A stretch of 64,000 nt of DNA from Moorella sp. E308F (GTDB lineage: Bacteria > Bacillota > DSM-521 > Neomoorellales > Neomoorellaceae). The notes beneath the pieces were generated by a model that saw nothing but the letters and a program-made list of their open reading frames with translations, made no database searches and was not told where the DNA came from. Every line of letters starts with the position of its first letter. Position 1 is the first letter of the stretch. Both the position numbers and the translations under genes were made by a program. Below are positions 1 to 7,645 of this stretch, in pieces. Where the stretch lies: assembly GCF_006538365.1 (NCBI RefSeq), contig NZ_BJKN01000002.1, forward strand, positions 207,276 through 271,275, in the 5' to 3' direction.

Positions 1-255
1 CTGGACCGCTTGACGGTCGACGCAAGGCGGGAACTTTTACGGTTCTCCTTAAGGCCGCGCCTTGCGCCCGTGAAGTGCCGTTCTCCCGTCCGGGTGAGAC
101 TCCCGGGGCCGAGGTCTCCCTGTCGCGAAGCTTGCTCCCAGGGGCAGGCAAATCAAATCCGAAAGGAGCGAAAAGCCTGGTCATGGGGAGGCCGCCTAAT
201 AAGGATTGACATAATGTGTCAAGAATTGTTAGGTTTTTTGAACCAGGTCTACGTT
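1..255 (+). promoter_or_regulatory. Structured leader upstream of CBS-domain gene
   Basis: No convincing coding region is seen here; the frame can be read back to base 10, but the translation is arginine- and proline-rich and resembles no CBS protein. Several RNA-like elements are visible. An 8-bp hairpin with a CCAG loop lies at about 130-149. Around 148-175, a GGC/GCC pairing encloses a TCC-GAAA-GGA tetraloop hairpin followed by GCGAAAAGCC. That last arrangement recalls the first half of the c-di-GMP-I (GEMM) riboswitch, but the second half is not clear. I cannot assign a known class. Confidence 0.3.
206..222. promoter_or_regulatory. Perfect palindrome TTGACA-N5-TGTCAA, operator-like
   Basis: The arms TTGACA and TGTCAA are perfect inverted repeats separated by TAATG, 33 bp before the CBS gene start. 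The left arm is also a consensus -35 box, although the bases 17 nt downstream (TTAGGT) make a poor -10. A repressor operator is possible; no regulator can be named from sequence alone. Confidence 0.4.
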
Positions 256-732
256 ATGGTCAGGGCTGAGGAAATAATGGTTAAAGACGTGGCGGTCGTG
301 CGCCCGGACGATGTGGTGACCGACGTGGTGGGCCTCTTCGTTGAAAGGAACGTCACCAGCGCGGTGGTAGTCGACGAGAAAAATACCGTCAAAGGCATTA
401 TTACCGACGGCGACATTATGGCCGCCGTAAGGCGCCGTCGTCCGTTGGTGGTAGACTTTTTTAATTTTATATGGGCGGCCGGGGACGAAGTCGATCTGGC
501 CGTCAAAGCGGAGGCCCTGTCGACAATGAAGGTAAAAGACCTCATGACCAAACAGGTTATAACGGTAGGAGAGGATACGGAGATACTTGAAATCGCCCGG
601 CTGATGGCCGAACATAAAATCAAACAAATACCTGTAGTACGGGGAAACTTTTTAGTAGGACTGGTCCGCCGTTATGACATCGTCAAGGCTGTAGCCTGGC
701 AGGTAAATAGATTACAGACCGATACAGAGTAG
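256..732 (+). CDS. CBS domain-pair protein
   Basis: This 158-residue protein is a stand-alone CBS (Bateman) pair. The first repeat covers about residues 1-60 (EEIMVKDVAVVRPDD, GIITDGDIM). The second covers about 90-150 (VKDLMTKQVITV, IKQIPVVR, GLVRRYDIVKAV). Such modules usually bind adenine nucleotides such as AMP, ATP or SAM and report energy state; the partner is unknown. The ATG at 256 is chosen because the CBS fold begins at once and the upstream frame looks non-coding, although no strong SD precedes it. A palindrome sits just upstream. It stands alone, with a terminator about 125 bp downstream. Confidence 0.8.
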   Translation: MVRAEEIMVKDVAVVRPDDVVTDVVGLFVERNVTSAVVVDEKNTVKGIITDGDIMAAVRRRRPLVVDFFNFIWAAGDEVDLAVKAEALSTMKVKDLMTKQVITVGEDTEILEIARLMAEHKIKQIPVVRGNFLVGLVRRYDIVKAVAWQVNRLQTDTE

Positions 733-1188
733 AGAAGCAGAAATTAATTTAGCAGACGGTGGTGTGGCGGCCAAAAATTTATTCTTTAGCAGGAGCAATA
801 ACTCAACCTGGATTGGAGTGCCCGGCTATAATATTGACAGAGGTAGCCAATAAATCAATCCCGGTTTACGCGGGATTTTCTGTTTTCGTGGCGTAACCAT
901 CAAAAAGCGTCATGACTACCATATTAACGAAAATAGTAGATGCTGGTAAGTTGAAATCATATAACGGTGGAAGTGCCGGTCAGGGATTCCTGGGGATGTA
1001 CCTCCTGGCCGTTACTCCGGCGGAGCCCGGTGGAGGAGCATAGTCCGGCAGCTATCGAGATGTCTGGGGTTGCCGTTATGATAACCGGGGAACCTGAGGG
1101 TGCCTCTGGTGTAAAAATTATACCCGACCGTGATCGGGAACCTTTTAGCATTACAGAAGCGCCATAACTTAATAAAGGTGGGTCGGCT
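733..1188. other. Long intergenic region without a clear gene
   Basis: This 456-bp stretch holds one intrinsic terminator (857-888) and no gene I can support. A 66-codon frame at 967-1167 opens with GTG behind no usable SD, and its translation is not recognisable, so it could be a decayed gene or chance. The last 20 bases carry the SD (AAAGGTGGG) of the next gene. Confidence 0.5.
857..888 (+). terminator. Intrinsic terminator
   Basis: A perfect 7-bp stem (AATCCCG / CGGGATT) with a 7-nt loop is followed by a T-rich tail (TTCTGTTTTC). It lies about 125 bp after the CBS gene and would end that transcript. Confidence 0.65.
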
Positions 1189-2124
1189 TTGAAAATATTA
1201 ATCACCGGCGGTACAGGCCTTATAGGACGTTCCCTTTGTACAACACTCTTCCACGCAGGATATGATCTAATAGTTCTTTCACGTAACGCCTCAAAAGCGA
1301 GGGGTAGGTTACCCTCCGGGATTCAGCTTATCCAGTGGCAGCCCGGCGCGGAAGGGGTACCTTTGGAGGCACTGGAAGGTGTAGAAGCGGTTATCAACCT
1401 GGCCGGGGAGAATATCGGCGTCGGGCGCTGGACTGCTTCGCGAAAACAGCTTATTATGCAAAGCCGTGTGGGTATAACCCGGGCATTGGTAGAGGGCTTT
1501 CAAGGATTGAGTAAGCCTCCCCGGGTGTTCATTAGCGGGTCGGCAATCGGTTATTACGGCCCCTGCGGTGACGAAGAACTGACCGAAGCATCGTCACCGG
1601 GAAACGATTTTTTAGCTAAAGTCTGCCGGGCTTGGGAGCAAGAAGCCAACCGGGCCGGGGAATTGGGGGTGAGGGTAGTAACTATACGCACCGGTATTGT
1701 CCTGAGCAGGGAAGGAGGAACCCTGCCGCGTATGGTTACCCCTTTTCGTTTGTTTTTAGGCGGGCCGTTGGGCAGCGGCCGGCAATGGGTTTCCTGGATT
1801 CACATTGTTGATGCTGTAGGGATCATCCAACTGGCCCTCGAGCATACAAGCGTGGCTGGACCGCTAAATCTTACCGCACCCCAGCCGGTACGGATGGAGG
1901 AATTTGCCTCGGTTCTGGGAAGAGTGCTGCAGCGGCCTTCCAGTTTGCGAGTACCGGCATGGGTGCTGAAAATGGCCTTAGGGGAAATGGCCGCTCTTCT
2001 GCTTACCGGCCAGCGGGTGCTCCCGGCCCGGGCTTTGCAGGAGGGTTACCAGTTTCGCTATCCCGAGTTAGCAGGGGCCCTGGAAGATTTACTCATATCC
2101 TCACGCTATGAAAGAAGGGGATAA
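1189..2124 (+). CDS. TIGR01777-family NAD-dependent epimerase-like protein
   Basis: This 311-residue protein belongs to the TIGR01777 group of extended short-chain dehydrogenases (E. coli YfcH, plant cell-division inhibitor SulA-like). The dinucleotide motif GGTGLIG is at residues 7-13, and SGSAIGYYG in the middle carries the tyrosine typical of the family. The C-terminal part matches DUF1731 (LRVPAWVLKMALGEMA, ALQEGYQFRYPEL). The biochemical substrate of this family is unknown. The TTG start is supported by the motif position and an AAAGGTGGG SD. A lipoprotein gene follows within two bases, so the two are probably co-transcribed. Confidence 0.85.
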   Translation: MKILITGGTGLIGRSLCTTLFHAGYDLIVLSRNASKARGRLPSGIQLIQWQPGAEGVPLEALEGVEAVINLAGENIGVGRWTASRKQLIMQSRVGITRALVEGFQGLSKPPRVFISGSAIGYYGPCGDEELTEASSPGNDFLAKVCRAWEQEANRAGELGVRVVTIRTGIVLSREGGTLPRMVTPFRLFLGGPLGSGRQWVSWIHIVDAVGIIQLALEHTSVAGPLNLTAPQPVRMEEFASVLGRVLQRPSSLRVPAWVLKMALGEMAALLLTGQRVLPARALQEGYQFRYPELAGALEDLLISSRYERRG

Positions 2125-2125
2125 G

Positions 2126-2911
2126 GTGGACACCGGCGAAAGAAGGCTACTGTTGAGGAAAACATTAATTATAATGACCCTGCTACCAATCCTCGCCTTT
2201 ACAGCCTGCGCCCGATCGTCTCCATCGCCAAAAGAAATTGGGGAGGCAGTAGCCATTGTAAATGGTCAACCAATAAGTAAGGAATCCCTGGAAAAAGAAA
2301 TGCTTAGTATGCAATTCACGGCTGAAATGAGGATTCAATCAGGAACTGTTTCTATAGACGAGTTTCTAAAGAATTCCGGACGGGACTGGTCCGAGATGTC
2401 GCCAGAAGAAAAGCGTTACTACCTGCGGGCAAAACGTCAAAGCGAAATGACAGGGGAGAAGAATGAGGCTTTTAACCGGCTGGTGCGGGAAGAGGTTCTG
2501 TACCAGGAAGCGGTTAAAGAGGGATATAAAGTTTCTATAGACGAGGCCCGGCAGCGTTACCAGGAAATAGAGACCCTTTCCCGGGAAACCCTAAAAGAGG
2601 CGCTTAAAGATGCAAAAACCAAGGAAGAGATAGAAAGGCTGCAAGAGGTTGAAAAGAGGTTCATGGAATTGATGGGCTTTACCAGTCCGGAAGCGCTAAC
2701 AGAATACCGGGTGCAAAGGCTCATGCGGACAATGCCCATTAGCCGTTTACGGGAAAAGTTTAAAGCGGATTGGGGCAATAAACACCCGGAAATCCGCGGG
2801 GATGAGTTCCGGTACATGGTGGAAAATCGCTGGGAAGATTATACTAACGAACTTTTGCGAAAGGCCGATATTCGTATCAAAGACAAAGACCTTGAAGTAA
2901 TTTATGATTAG
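2126..2911 (+). CDS. SurA N-terminal domain lipoprotein
   Basis: This protein of about 261 residues has a basic N-terminus, a hydrophobic helix and a lipobox (LAFTAC), with the lipidated cysteine near residue 28. It is therefore probably anchored outside the cytoplasmic membrane. The next segment (AIVNGQPISKESLEKEM) is the SurA/PrsA N-terminal chaperone motif. The rest is charged and helical, and I see no parvulin isomerase domain. It probably acts as an extracytoplasmic folding factor. GTG 2126 is preferred because GAAGGGG precedes it; an ATG at 2108 overlaps the upstream gene and has no SD. Confidence 0.75.
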   Translation: MDTGERRLLLRKTLIIMTLLPILAFTACARSSPSPKEIGEAVAIVNGQPISKESLEKEMLSMQFTAEMRIQSGTVSIDEFLKNSGRDWSEMSPEEKRYYLRAKRQSEMTGEKNEAFNRLVREEVLYQEAVKEGYKVSIDEARQRYQEIETLSRETLKEALKDAKTKEEIERLQEVEKRFMELMGFTSPEALTEYRVQRLMRTMPISRLREKFKADWGNKHPEIRGDEFRYMVENRWEDYTNELLRKADIRIKDKDLEVIYD

Positions 2912-2992
2912 TCTTTTTCCCCACCTTAGCAGGAACTCCTGTTCTGTTGGCGAATAGCAAAAGTTGGGGAGAAAACCACCGGGGGGTTAACC

Positions 2993-4534
2993 ATGCTAGC
3001 CATTGTCAATTCCGTCGTTCTCGTGGGTCTGGAGGGGCACGGGGTCAGGGTAGAGGTGGACATCAGCAGCGGGCTTCCGGTTTTTGATATAGTAGGCCTG
3101 CCGGACCCCTCCGTGAAAGAGGCGCGGGAACGGGTGCGGGCGGCAATTAAAAACTCCGGCTTTGACTTTCCTTTACGCCGGATAATCGTTAACCTGGCCC
3201 CTGGTGATATTAAAAAAGAGGGTCCCATCTATGACCTGCCTATTGCCCTGGGTATCCTGATGGCTGCGGAAGAACTTGGCAGCGGGCCGGCGGCGGCCAT
3301 CTATGCTGTGGGCGAGCTTTCCCTGGAAGGGAGCCTCCAGCCTATTCCCGGGGTTTTGCCCATGGCCTTGGCCCTGCAAGAGTTTCAGCCGGGGGCCACC
3401 TTTATTGTTCCGGCGGCCAATGCCAATGAAGCCGCCCTGGCCTCCAGGTTAAAGGTGCTGGCGGCAGAAAGCCTGGCCCAGGTGGTGGCTTACTGGCGCG
3501 GTGATGAGGAGCTACCGGAAGTTAAACCGGCAACAGGTGATAGCCCACCCCCGGTTTTTAATGGGGTGGACTTGGCCGATATCAAAGGCCAGATAGCTGC
3601 CAAAAGGGGGCTGGAAATAGCAGCTGCCGGGGGCCATAATATTCTCCTTATCGGCAGTCCCGGGGCGGGGAAAACCATGCTGGCCCGGAGCCTGCCTTCG
3701 ATCCTGCCGCCCCTCACCTATGAAGAGGCCCTTACCGTAACCAAAATTTACAGCGTCGCCGGATTGCTGGCTCCCGGCCAGGGGCTGATAACGGAACGCC
3801 CCTTCCGCACACCCCACCATACAGCCTCGACGGCCAGCATCATCGGCGGCGGCCGGATTCCCAAACCGGGAGAGGTCAGCCTGGCCACCCACGGCGTGCT
3901 TTTCCTGGATGAAATGGCCGAATACCGCCGTGACGTCCTGGAGGCCCTGCGCCAGCCGCTGGAAGACCGGGTCGTCACCGTGTCCCGGGTGGCGGCCGCC
4001 ATTACCTATCCCGCCGATTTCCTTCTAATCGGTAGTATGAATCCCTGTCCCTGCGGATATTACGGCGATGGGGTTAAAGAATGCCTGTGCACCCCCCACC
4101 AGGTTGTCCAGTACCGGAAAAGGTTATCCGGGCCTTTACTGGACCGGATAGACCTGCACCTGGAAGTTCCCCGCCTGACTTATAGCGAAGTTGAGGCCGG
4201 GACCGCCAGGGAAAATTCGGCTGTGGTTAGGGAGCGGGTGCGAACTGCACGCCAGAGGCAGCTGGAGAGATTTAAAGGTACAGGCGTTACCTGCAATGCA
4301 GCCATGTCCTCCCGCCAGGTACATCAATTCTGCCGCCTGGACCCCCAGGCGCGCACCCTATTGCGCGATGCCTTTAACAAGCTGGGCCTCTCCATGCGGG
4401 CCCATGACCGCTTGCTCAAGGTGGCCCGGACCATAGCCGACCTGGAAGGGTCGGAGTTAATTGCTGCCGCCCACCTAGCCGAGGCTATCCAGTACCGCAG
4501 CCTGGACTGGGGGGAGGAGAAACAGGGTGCTTAG
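2993..4534 (+). CDS. comM: ComM/YifB-family magnesium-chelatase-like AAA+ ATPase
   Basis: The 513-residue length is typical of the family. The N-terminal S5/Lon-like domain covers about 1-170 (VGLPDPSVKEARERVRAA). The AAA+ core follows, with Walker A GSPGAGKTML, the FRTPHHTAS motif and a Walker B LFLDEMAEY. Cysteines in the MNPCPCGYYG segment and a C-terminal RAHDRLLKVARTIADLEGS complete the family signature. In naturally competent bacteria ComM is a helicase that promotes branch migration during transformation. The nearby dprA fits a DNA-uptake or recombination role, but its function in this lineage is not established. The SD is GGGGGTT upstream of ATG. Confidence 0.93.
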   Translation: MLAIVNSVVLVGLEGHGVRVEVDISSGLPVFDIVGLPDPSVKEARERVRAAIKNSGFDFPLRRIIVNLAPGDIKKEGPIYDLPIALGILMAAEELGSGPAAAIYAVGELSLEGSLQPIPGVLPMALALQEFQPGATFIVPAANANEAALASRLKVLAAESLAQVVAYWRGDEELPEVKPATGDSPPPVFNGVDLADIKGQIAAKRGLEIAAAGGHNILLIGSPGAGKTMLARSLPSILPPLTYEEALTVTKIYSVAGLLAPGQGLITERPFRTPHHTASTASIIGGGRIPKPGEVSLATHGVLFLDEMAEYRRDVLEALRQPLEDRVVTVSRVAAAITYPADFLLIGSMNPCPCGYYGDGVKECLCTPHQVVQYRKRLSGPLLDRIDLHLEVPRLTYSEVEAGTARENSAVVRERVRTARQRQLERFKGTGVTCNAAMSSRQVHQFCRLDPQARTLLRDAFNKLGLSMRAHDRLLKVARTIADLEGSELIAAAHLAEAIQYRSLDWGEEKQGA

Positions 4535-4554
4535 TTATAAAGTTATTTAAGGTA

Positions 4555-4593
4555 GGGCATGTTATCTGGTGTGAAACCAGGAGTTACCTGCCC
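4555..4593 (+). promoter_or_regulatory. Nested hairpin before DUF2148 gene
   Basis: GGGCA (4555-4559) can pair with TGCCC (4589-4593), enclosing a second stem CTGGT / ACCAG (4566-4570 / 4576-4580) with a GTGAA loop. No T-tract follows, so it is not a standard terminator. It ends 30 bp before the start codon and could be a leader structure. Confidence 0.35.
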
Positions 4594-4623
4594 GCCTCAA
4601 ACATAAAAAGGAGGAGAACCTGC

Positions 4624-5148
4624 ATGCCTGAATTTCAAGCCATGGGTTTAATCGCCGAGCTGATGGCCATTGCCGCCAGGACGGCGCCCAAGGCCGCCGG
4701 CAAAGACTTTATTGAGTTGAAAATCCTCCAGGGGGAAGCCCTGGAGCAGCTGGCCGCGGCTATGGTCCGCTATGGCCAGGAGAGCGGGAAAAAGAACTTT
4801 GACCGTGATGGCGATAATGTCCGCCGCTCGGATGCCGTTCTTCTGGTAGGGCTGAAAAATGCTGCTAAAACCGGCCTGGATTGCGGTGCCTGCGGAGTTC
4901 CCCGCTGTGCCGACCTGGAAAAGATCCATGATGGTCCCGAGTTTGCCGGGCCGATCTGCGCCTGGCGGTTAATGGACCTGGGGATAGCCCTGGGTTCAGC
5001 CGCCAAGATGGCGGGAATGCTCAACGCCGACAACCGCATTATGTACCGTATTGGTGTCGTAGCCAGAAAGATAGGCCTTATGGATGCCGACGTTATTGCC
5101 GGTATCCCCATCGCCGCTACCGGGAAAAACATTTATTTTGACCGCTAG
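4624..5148 (+). CDS. DUF2148 ferredoxin-like domain protein
   Basis: This 174-residue protein fits DUF2148, a small family common in strict anaerobes. The cysteine cluster DCGACGVPRC (about residues 88-97) plus GPICAW around residue 118 could bind an iron-sulphur centre. The C-terminal half is rich in glycine, alanine and methionine (LGIALGSAAKMAGML). No reaction is known for the family, so a redox role is only inferred. The start has a strong SD (AAAAAGGAGGAG) 8 bp ahead. An inverted repeat follows the gene. Confidence 0.75.
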   Translation: MPEFQAMGLIAELMAIAARTAPKAAGKDFIELKILQGEALEQLAAAMVRYGQESGKKNFDRDGDNVRRSDAVLLVGLKNAAKTGLDCGACGVPRCADLEKIHDGPEFAGPICAWRLMDLGIALGSAAKMAGMLNADNRIMYRIGVVARKIGLMDADVIAGIPIAATGKNIYFDR

Positions 5149-5175
5149 GTTATTTCAAACGTGTTAACCTAATGA

Positions 5176-5198
5176 CGCCCAGGGCCCTCCCCTGGGCG
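5176..5198. repeat. GC-rich inverted repeat between genes
   Basis: A 9-bp stem (CGCCCAGGG / CCCTGGGCG) with a 5-nt loop lies after the DUF2148 gene. No T-tract follows, so it is either a factor-independent pause site or an RNA 3'-end stabiliser rather than a canonical terminator. Confidence 0.5.
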
Positions 5199-5234
5199 CC
5201 CATTCATTAAAAGAGCTTTGTGGAGGCGATTAAA

Positions 5235-6338
5235 ATGACCTTCCGCTTTTACCTGCCTACCCGGGTATTTTTTGGCGAAGGGGTATTAAACGAGTATGGC
5301 GATTATCTCGGCCGGCTGGGCCGACGGGCCCTCGTAGTTACGGGTCGCAAAAGCGCCGTTGCCAGCGGTGCCCTGGCTGATTTTGAAGTCCTGGCTAAAA
5401 AGTTGGGGTTAAGCTGGGTTGTTTTCAACGAGGTACCGGCCAACCCGACCCTGGAGACAGTAGCTCAAGCTGTTGACCTGGCCCGCCGGGAGGGGGTTGA
5501 CCTGGTCATTGGCATTGGCGGCGGGTCCCCCCTGGACACGGCCAAGGCCGTGGCTCTCCTGGTACCCAACAAAGCAGCGGCAGCCCGGCTTTACGAGGCC
5601 GACCTGCCGGAGCCCCCGCTGCCGCTGGCAGCAGTACCGACTACCGCCGGTACCGGCAGCGAGGTTACCCAGCATGCCGTTTTTACTTTACCGGCTAAGG
5701 AAATAAAAAAGGGTTTCAGCGACGACCGCTGCTTCCCCCTGGTGGCCCTGGTGGACCCCCGCTATACCTATACTTTACCCCGTGATATTACCATAGATAC
5801 CGCCCTGGATACCCTGACCCATGCCATCGAAGGTTACCTGTCCAGGCGCTCCAACCCTTTAAGCGACACCCTGGCCCTGGAAGCCGTGCGCCTTTTTGCC
5901 GGGCAAAAGGAGGCTCTGCTGGCCGGAAACTTGCTCCCGGCAGCCAGGCGGGATCTCATGTATGCCGCCACCCTGGGAGGCATGGTCATTGCCCAGACCC
6001 GGACGACTATCCTCCATACCCTGGGTTATCCTTTAACCTACAGCCATGACATACCCCACGGCCGCGCCAACGGCTATTTGTTGGCGGCCTACCTGGAATT
6101 TATCCAGCCGGCAGAACCGGTTAAAGTTAACAATCTCCTTAAGGCCCTGGGGATGGCTTCCATAGAGGAAGTTCGGGAACTGATCCGGCACTTATTACCC
6201 CCCCTGGCCAAATTTCCAGCTAAAGAGCTGGATAGGATGGCCTCTCTGGCAGCAGCCAACGCGAGCAGCCTGGCCTGGACGGCCCGCCAGGCGACTGCTG
6301 CCGATTTAGGCAATATTTTATACCGGAGCCTGGGCTAG
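5235..6338 (+). CDS. Iron-containing alcohol dehydrogenase
   Basis: This 367-residue protein belongs to the Fe-ADH/glycerol dehydrogenase superfamily. It shows the dinucleotide motif GGGSPLDTAKAVALL (about 90-105), the PTTAGTGSEVT motif (about 135-145) and the conserved metal histidines in DTLTHAIEGYLS, ILHTLGYPL and HDIPHGRANG. It would interconvert an aldehyde or ketone and an alcohol with NAD(P)H; the substrate cannot be read from sequence. ATG 5235 is chosen because GGAGG (5222-5226) sits at ideal distance; an upstream in-frame GTG overlaps that SD. It is monocistronic, ending at the terminator at 6394. Confidence 0.9.
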   Translation: MTFRFYLPTRVFFGEGVLNEYGDYLGRLGRRALVVTGRKSAVASGALADFEVLAKKLGLSWVVFNEVPANPTLETVAQAVDLARREGVDLVIGIGGGSPLDTAKAVALLVPNKAAAARLYEADLPEPPLPLAAVPTTAGTGSEVTQHAVFTLPAKEIKKGFSDDRCFPLVALVDPRYTYTLPRDITIDTALDTLTHAIEGYLSRRSNPLSDTLALEAVRLFAGQKEALLAGNLLPAARRDLMYAATLGGMVIAQTRTTILHTLGYPLTYSHDIPHGRANGYLLAAYLEFIQPAEPVKVNNLLKALGMASIEEVRELIRHLLPPLAKFPAKELDRMASLAAANASSLAWTARQATAADLGNILYRSLG

Positions 6339-6393
6339 TATTCAAGAACCCGGCTCCGGGTTCCCATACCTTTAGGCCTGCCGCACCTCTCAT

Positions 6394-6416
6394 GTCCCTC
6401 CAGGGGGACTTTTTTA
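6394..6416 (+). terminator. Intrinsic terminator after alcohol dehydrogenase
   Basis: GTCCC (6394-6398) pairs with GGGAC (6405-6409), followed by six T residues. A second short inverted repeat (AACCCGG / CCGGGTT, near 6350) lies closer to the gene but has no T-tract. Confidence 0.75.
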
Positions 6417-6424
6417 ATTCAGTC

Positions 6425-6453
6425 TTGACGGGACGGTAAAGAATAGATATGCT
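6425..6453 (+). promoter_or_regulatory. Sigma-A-type promoter for the dprA cluster
   Basis: TTGACG and TATGCT are separated by exactly 17 bp. The promoter lies just after the preceding terminator and about 95 bp before dprA, so it is well placed to drive dprA-topA-trmFO-xerC-hslVU-codY. Confidence 0.6.
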
Positions 6454-6547
6454 TTTAAAAAACCAGGTAACTTAAACTGCTAGTAGCAGGAAATTTCACC
6501 CAGACCGCGAAAGGTAACTGTTACAACTACTAAGCAGGGGAGAAACC

Positions 6548-7633
6548 ATGGAAGAAAAACCGTTCTGGGTAGCCCTCCAGCAGACGCCGGGCCTGGGAGC
6601 TCGCCGGTTCCTCCAGCTGGTTAAAATTTTCGGCAGCCCCCGCGCTGCCTGGGAGGCACCGGATAAAGAGCTTCTGGCCGTAGAAGGTCTGGGTAAAGCA
6701 GCAACCGGCTTGATTAAGTGGCGCCGCCAGGTAACACCGGAAAAAATTATGGCTAAACTAGATACTGCCGGGATAAGAGTCCTGATCCTGGAGGATGCAG
6801 CCTACCCCCTGGAGCTCAAGCGCATTTATGATCCGCCGCCCGTCCTCTACTGGCGGGGCAGCCAGCTGCCGGGGGAAGGCCTGAAAATAGCCATCGTCGG
6901 TACCCGCCGGGCGACGGCCTATGGTCTTAAAGTGGCAGCCGATCTCGCTGCGGGTCTTGCCGCCGCCGGCGTCGGGGTTGTCAGCGGCCTGGCCCGGGGC
7001 ATAGATGCTGCCGCCCACCGGGGAGCCATCCGGGGGAACGGTCTCACCTGGGGCATTCTGGGTTGTGGGGTAGACGTTATTTATCCTCCGGAACACCGGG
7101 AGCTTTACCATCAGGTAATGGACCATGGGGCCATCCTTTCCGAGTTTCCCCCGGGTACGCCGCCGGAGGCCGGCCATTTCCCGGCCCGTAACCGCATTAT
7201 CAGCGGCCTGACGAGCGGTACAGTGGTCGTCGAGGCTGCAGCCAAAAGCGGCGCTCTGATTACAGCTGACCTGGCCCTGGAGCAGAACCGCGACGTCTTT
7301 GCAGTACCGGGGCCTATCACCAACCGTTACAGCCAGGGTCCCAATGAATTAATTAAACAGGGGGCCAGGGTGGTGACCGGGGTGGCCGATATTCTGGCCG
7401 AATATGAGCACCAATCCCTGTGGACCTTGTCCCCGCAGGAAAGCCGGGTGGAGGTGGCCCTGTCGGCCGCCGAGGAAAAGGTTATGGCTGCCCTCAGCGT
7501 TATGCCTGTTCACCTGGATACCATTATGGCCACAACCGGCCTGCCGCCGGGGGAAGTGAATACCGCCCTGCTTCAGCTGGAGATAAGAAAATTAATCCGG
7601 CGGTTGCCGGGAGGTTTTTACCTGCGCTGTTAG
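6548..7633 (+). CDS. dprA: DNA-processing protein DprA
   Basis: DprA binds incoming single-stranded DNA and loads RecA during transformation. The 361-residue protein has an N-terminal helix-hairpin-helix/SAM-like part (about 1-70) and the Rossmann core with IVGTRRATAYG (about 115-126), SGLARGIDAAAHRGA, GCGVDVIYPPEH and FPARNRIISGL, all family hallmarks. A C-terminal winged-helix DprA_WH domain (MPVHLDTIMATTGLPPGEV) ends it. ATG has the SD CAGGGGAGAAA. It is followed after 12 bp by topA, the usual Firmicute order. Confidence 0.95.
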   Translation: MEEKPFWVALQQTPGLGARRFLQLVKIFGSPRAAWEAPDKELLAVEGLGKAATGLIKWRRQVTPEKIMAKLDTAGIRVLILEDAAYPLELKRIYDPPPVLYWRGSQLPGEGLKIAIVGTRRATAYGLKVAADLAAGLAAAGVGVVSGLARGIDAAAHRGAIRGNGLTWGILGCGVDVIYPPEHRELYHQVMDHGAILSEFPPGTPPEAGHFPARNRIISGLTSGTVVVEAAAKSGALITADLALEQNRDVFAVPGPITNRYSQGPNELIKQGARVVTGVADILAEYEHQSLWTLSPQESRVEVALSAAEEKVMAALSVMPVHLDTIMATTGLPPGEVNTALLQLEIRKLIRRLPGGFYLRC

Positions 7634-7645
7634 GGGGGAAAATTT

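Noticed and set aside
10-255. N-terminal extension of the CBS protein frame
   Set aside because: Translation is Arg/Pro-rich, unlike any CBS protein, contains RNA-like hairpins, and the CBS fold begins at the ATG at 256.
804-832. TATAAT at 827-832 as a promoter
   Set aside because: No acceptable -35 box at 16-18 bp and no gene soon downstream.
967-1167. 66-codon frame in the first long intergenic gap
   Set aside because: GTG start without SD, unrecognisable translation and an equally long frame on the other strand.
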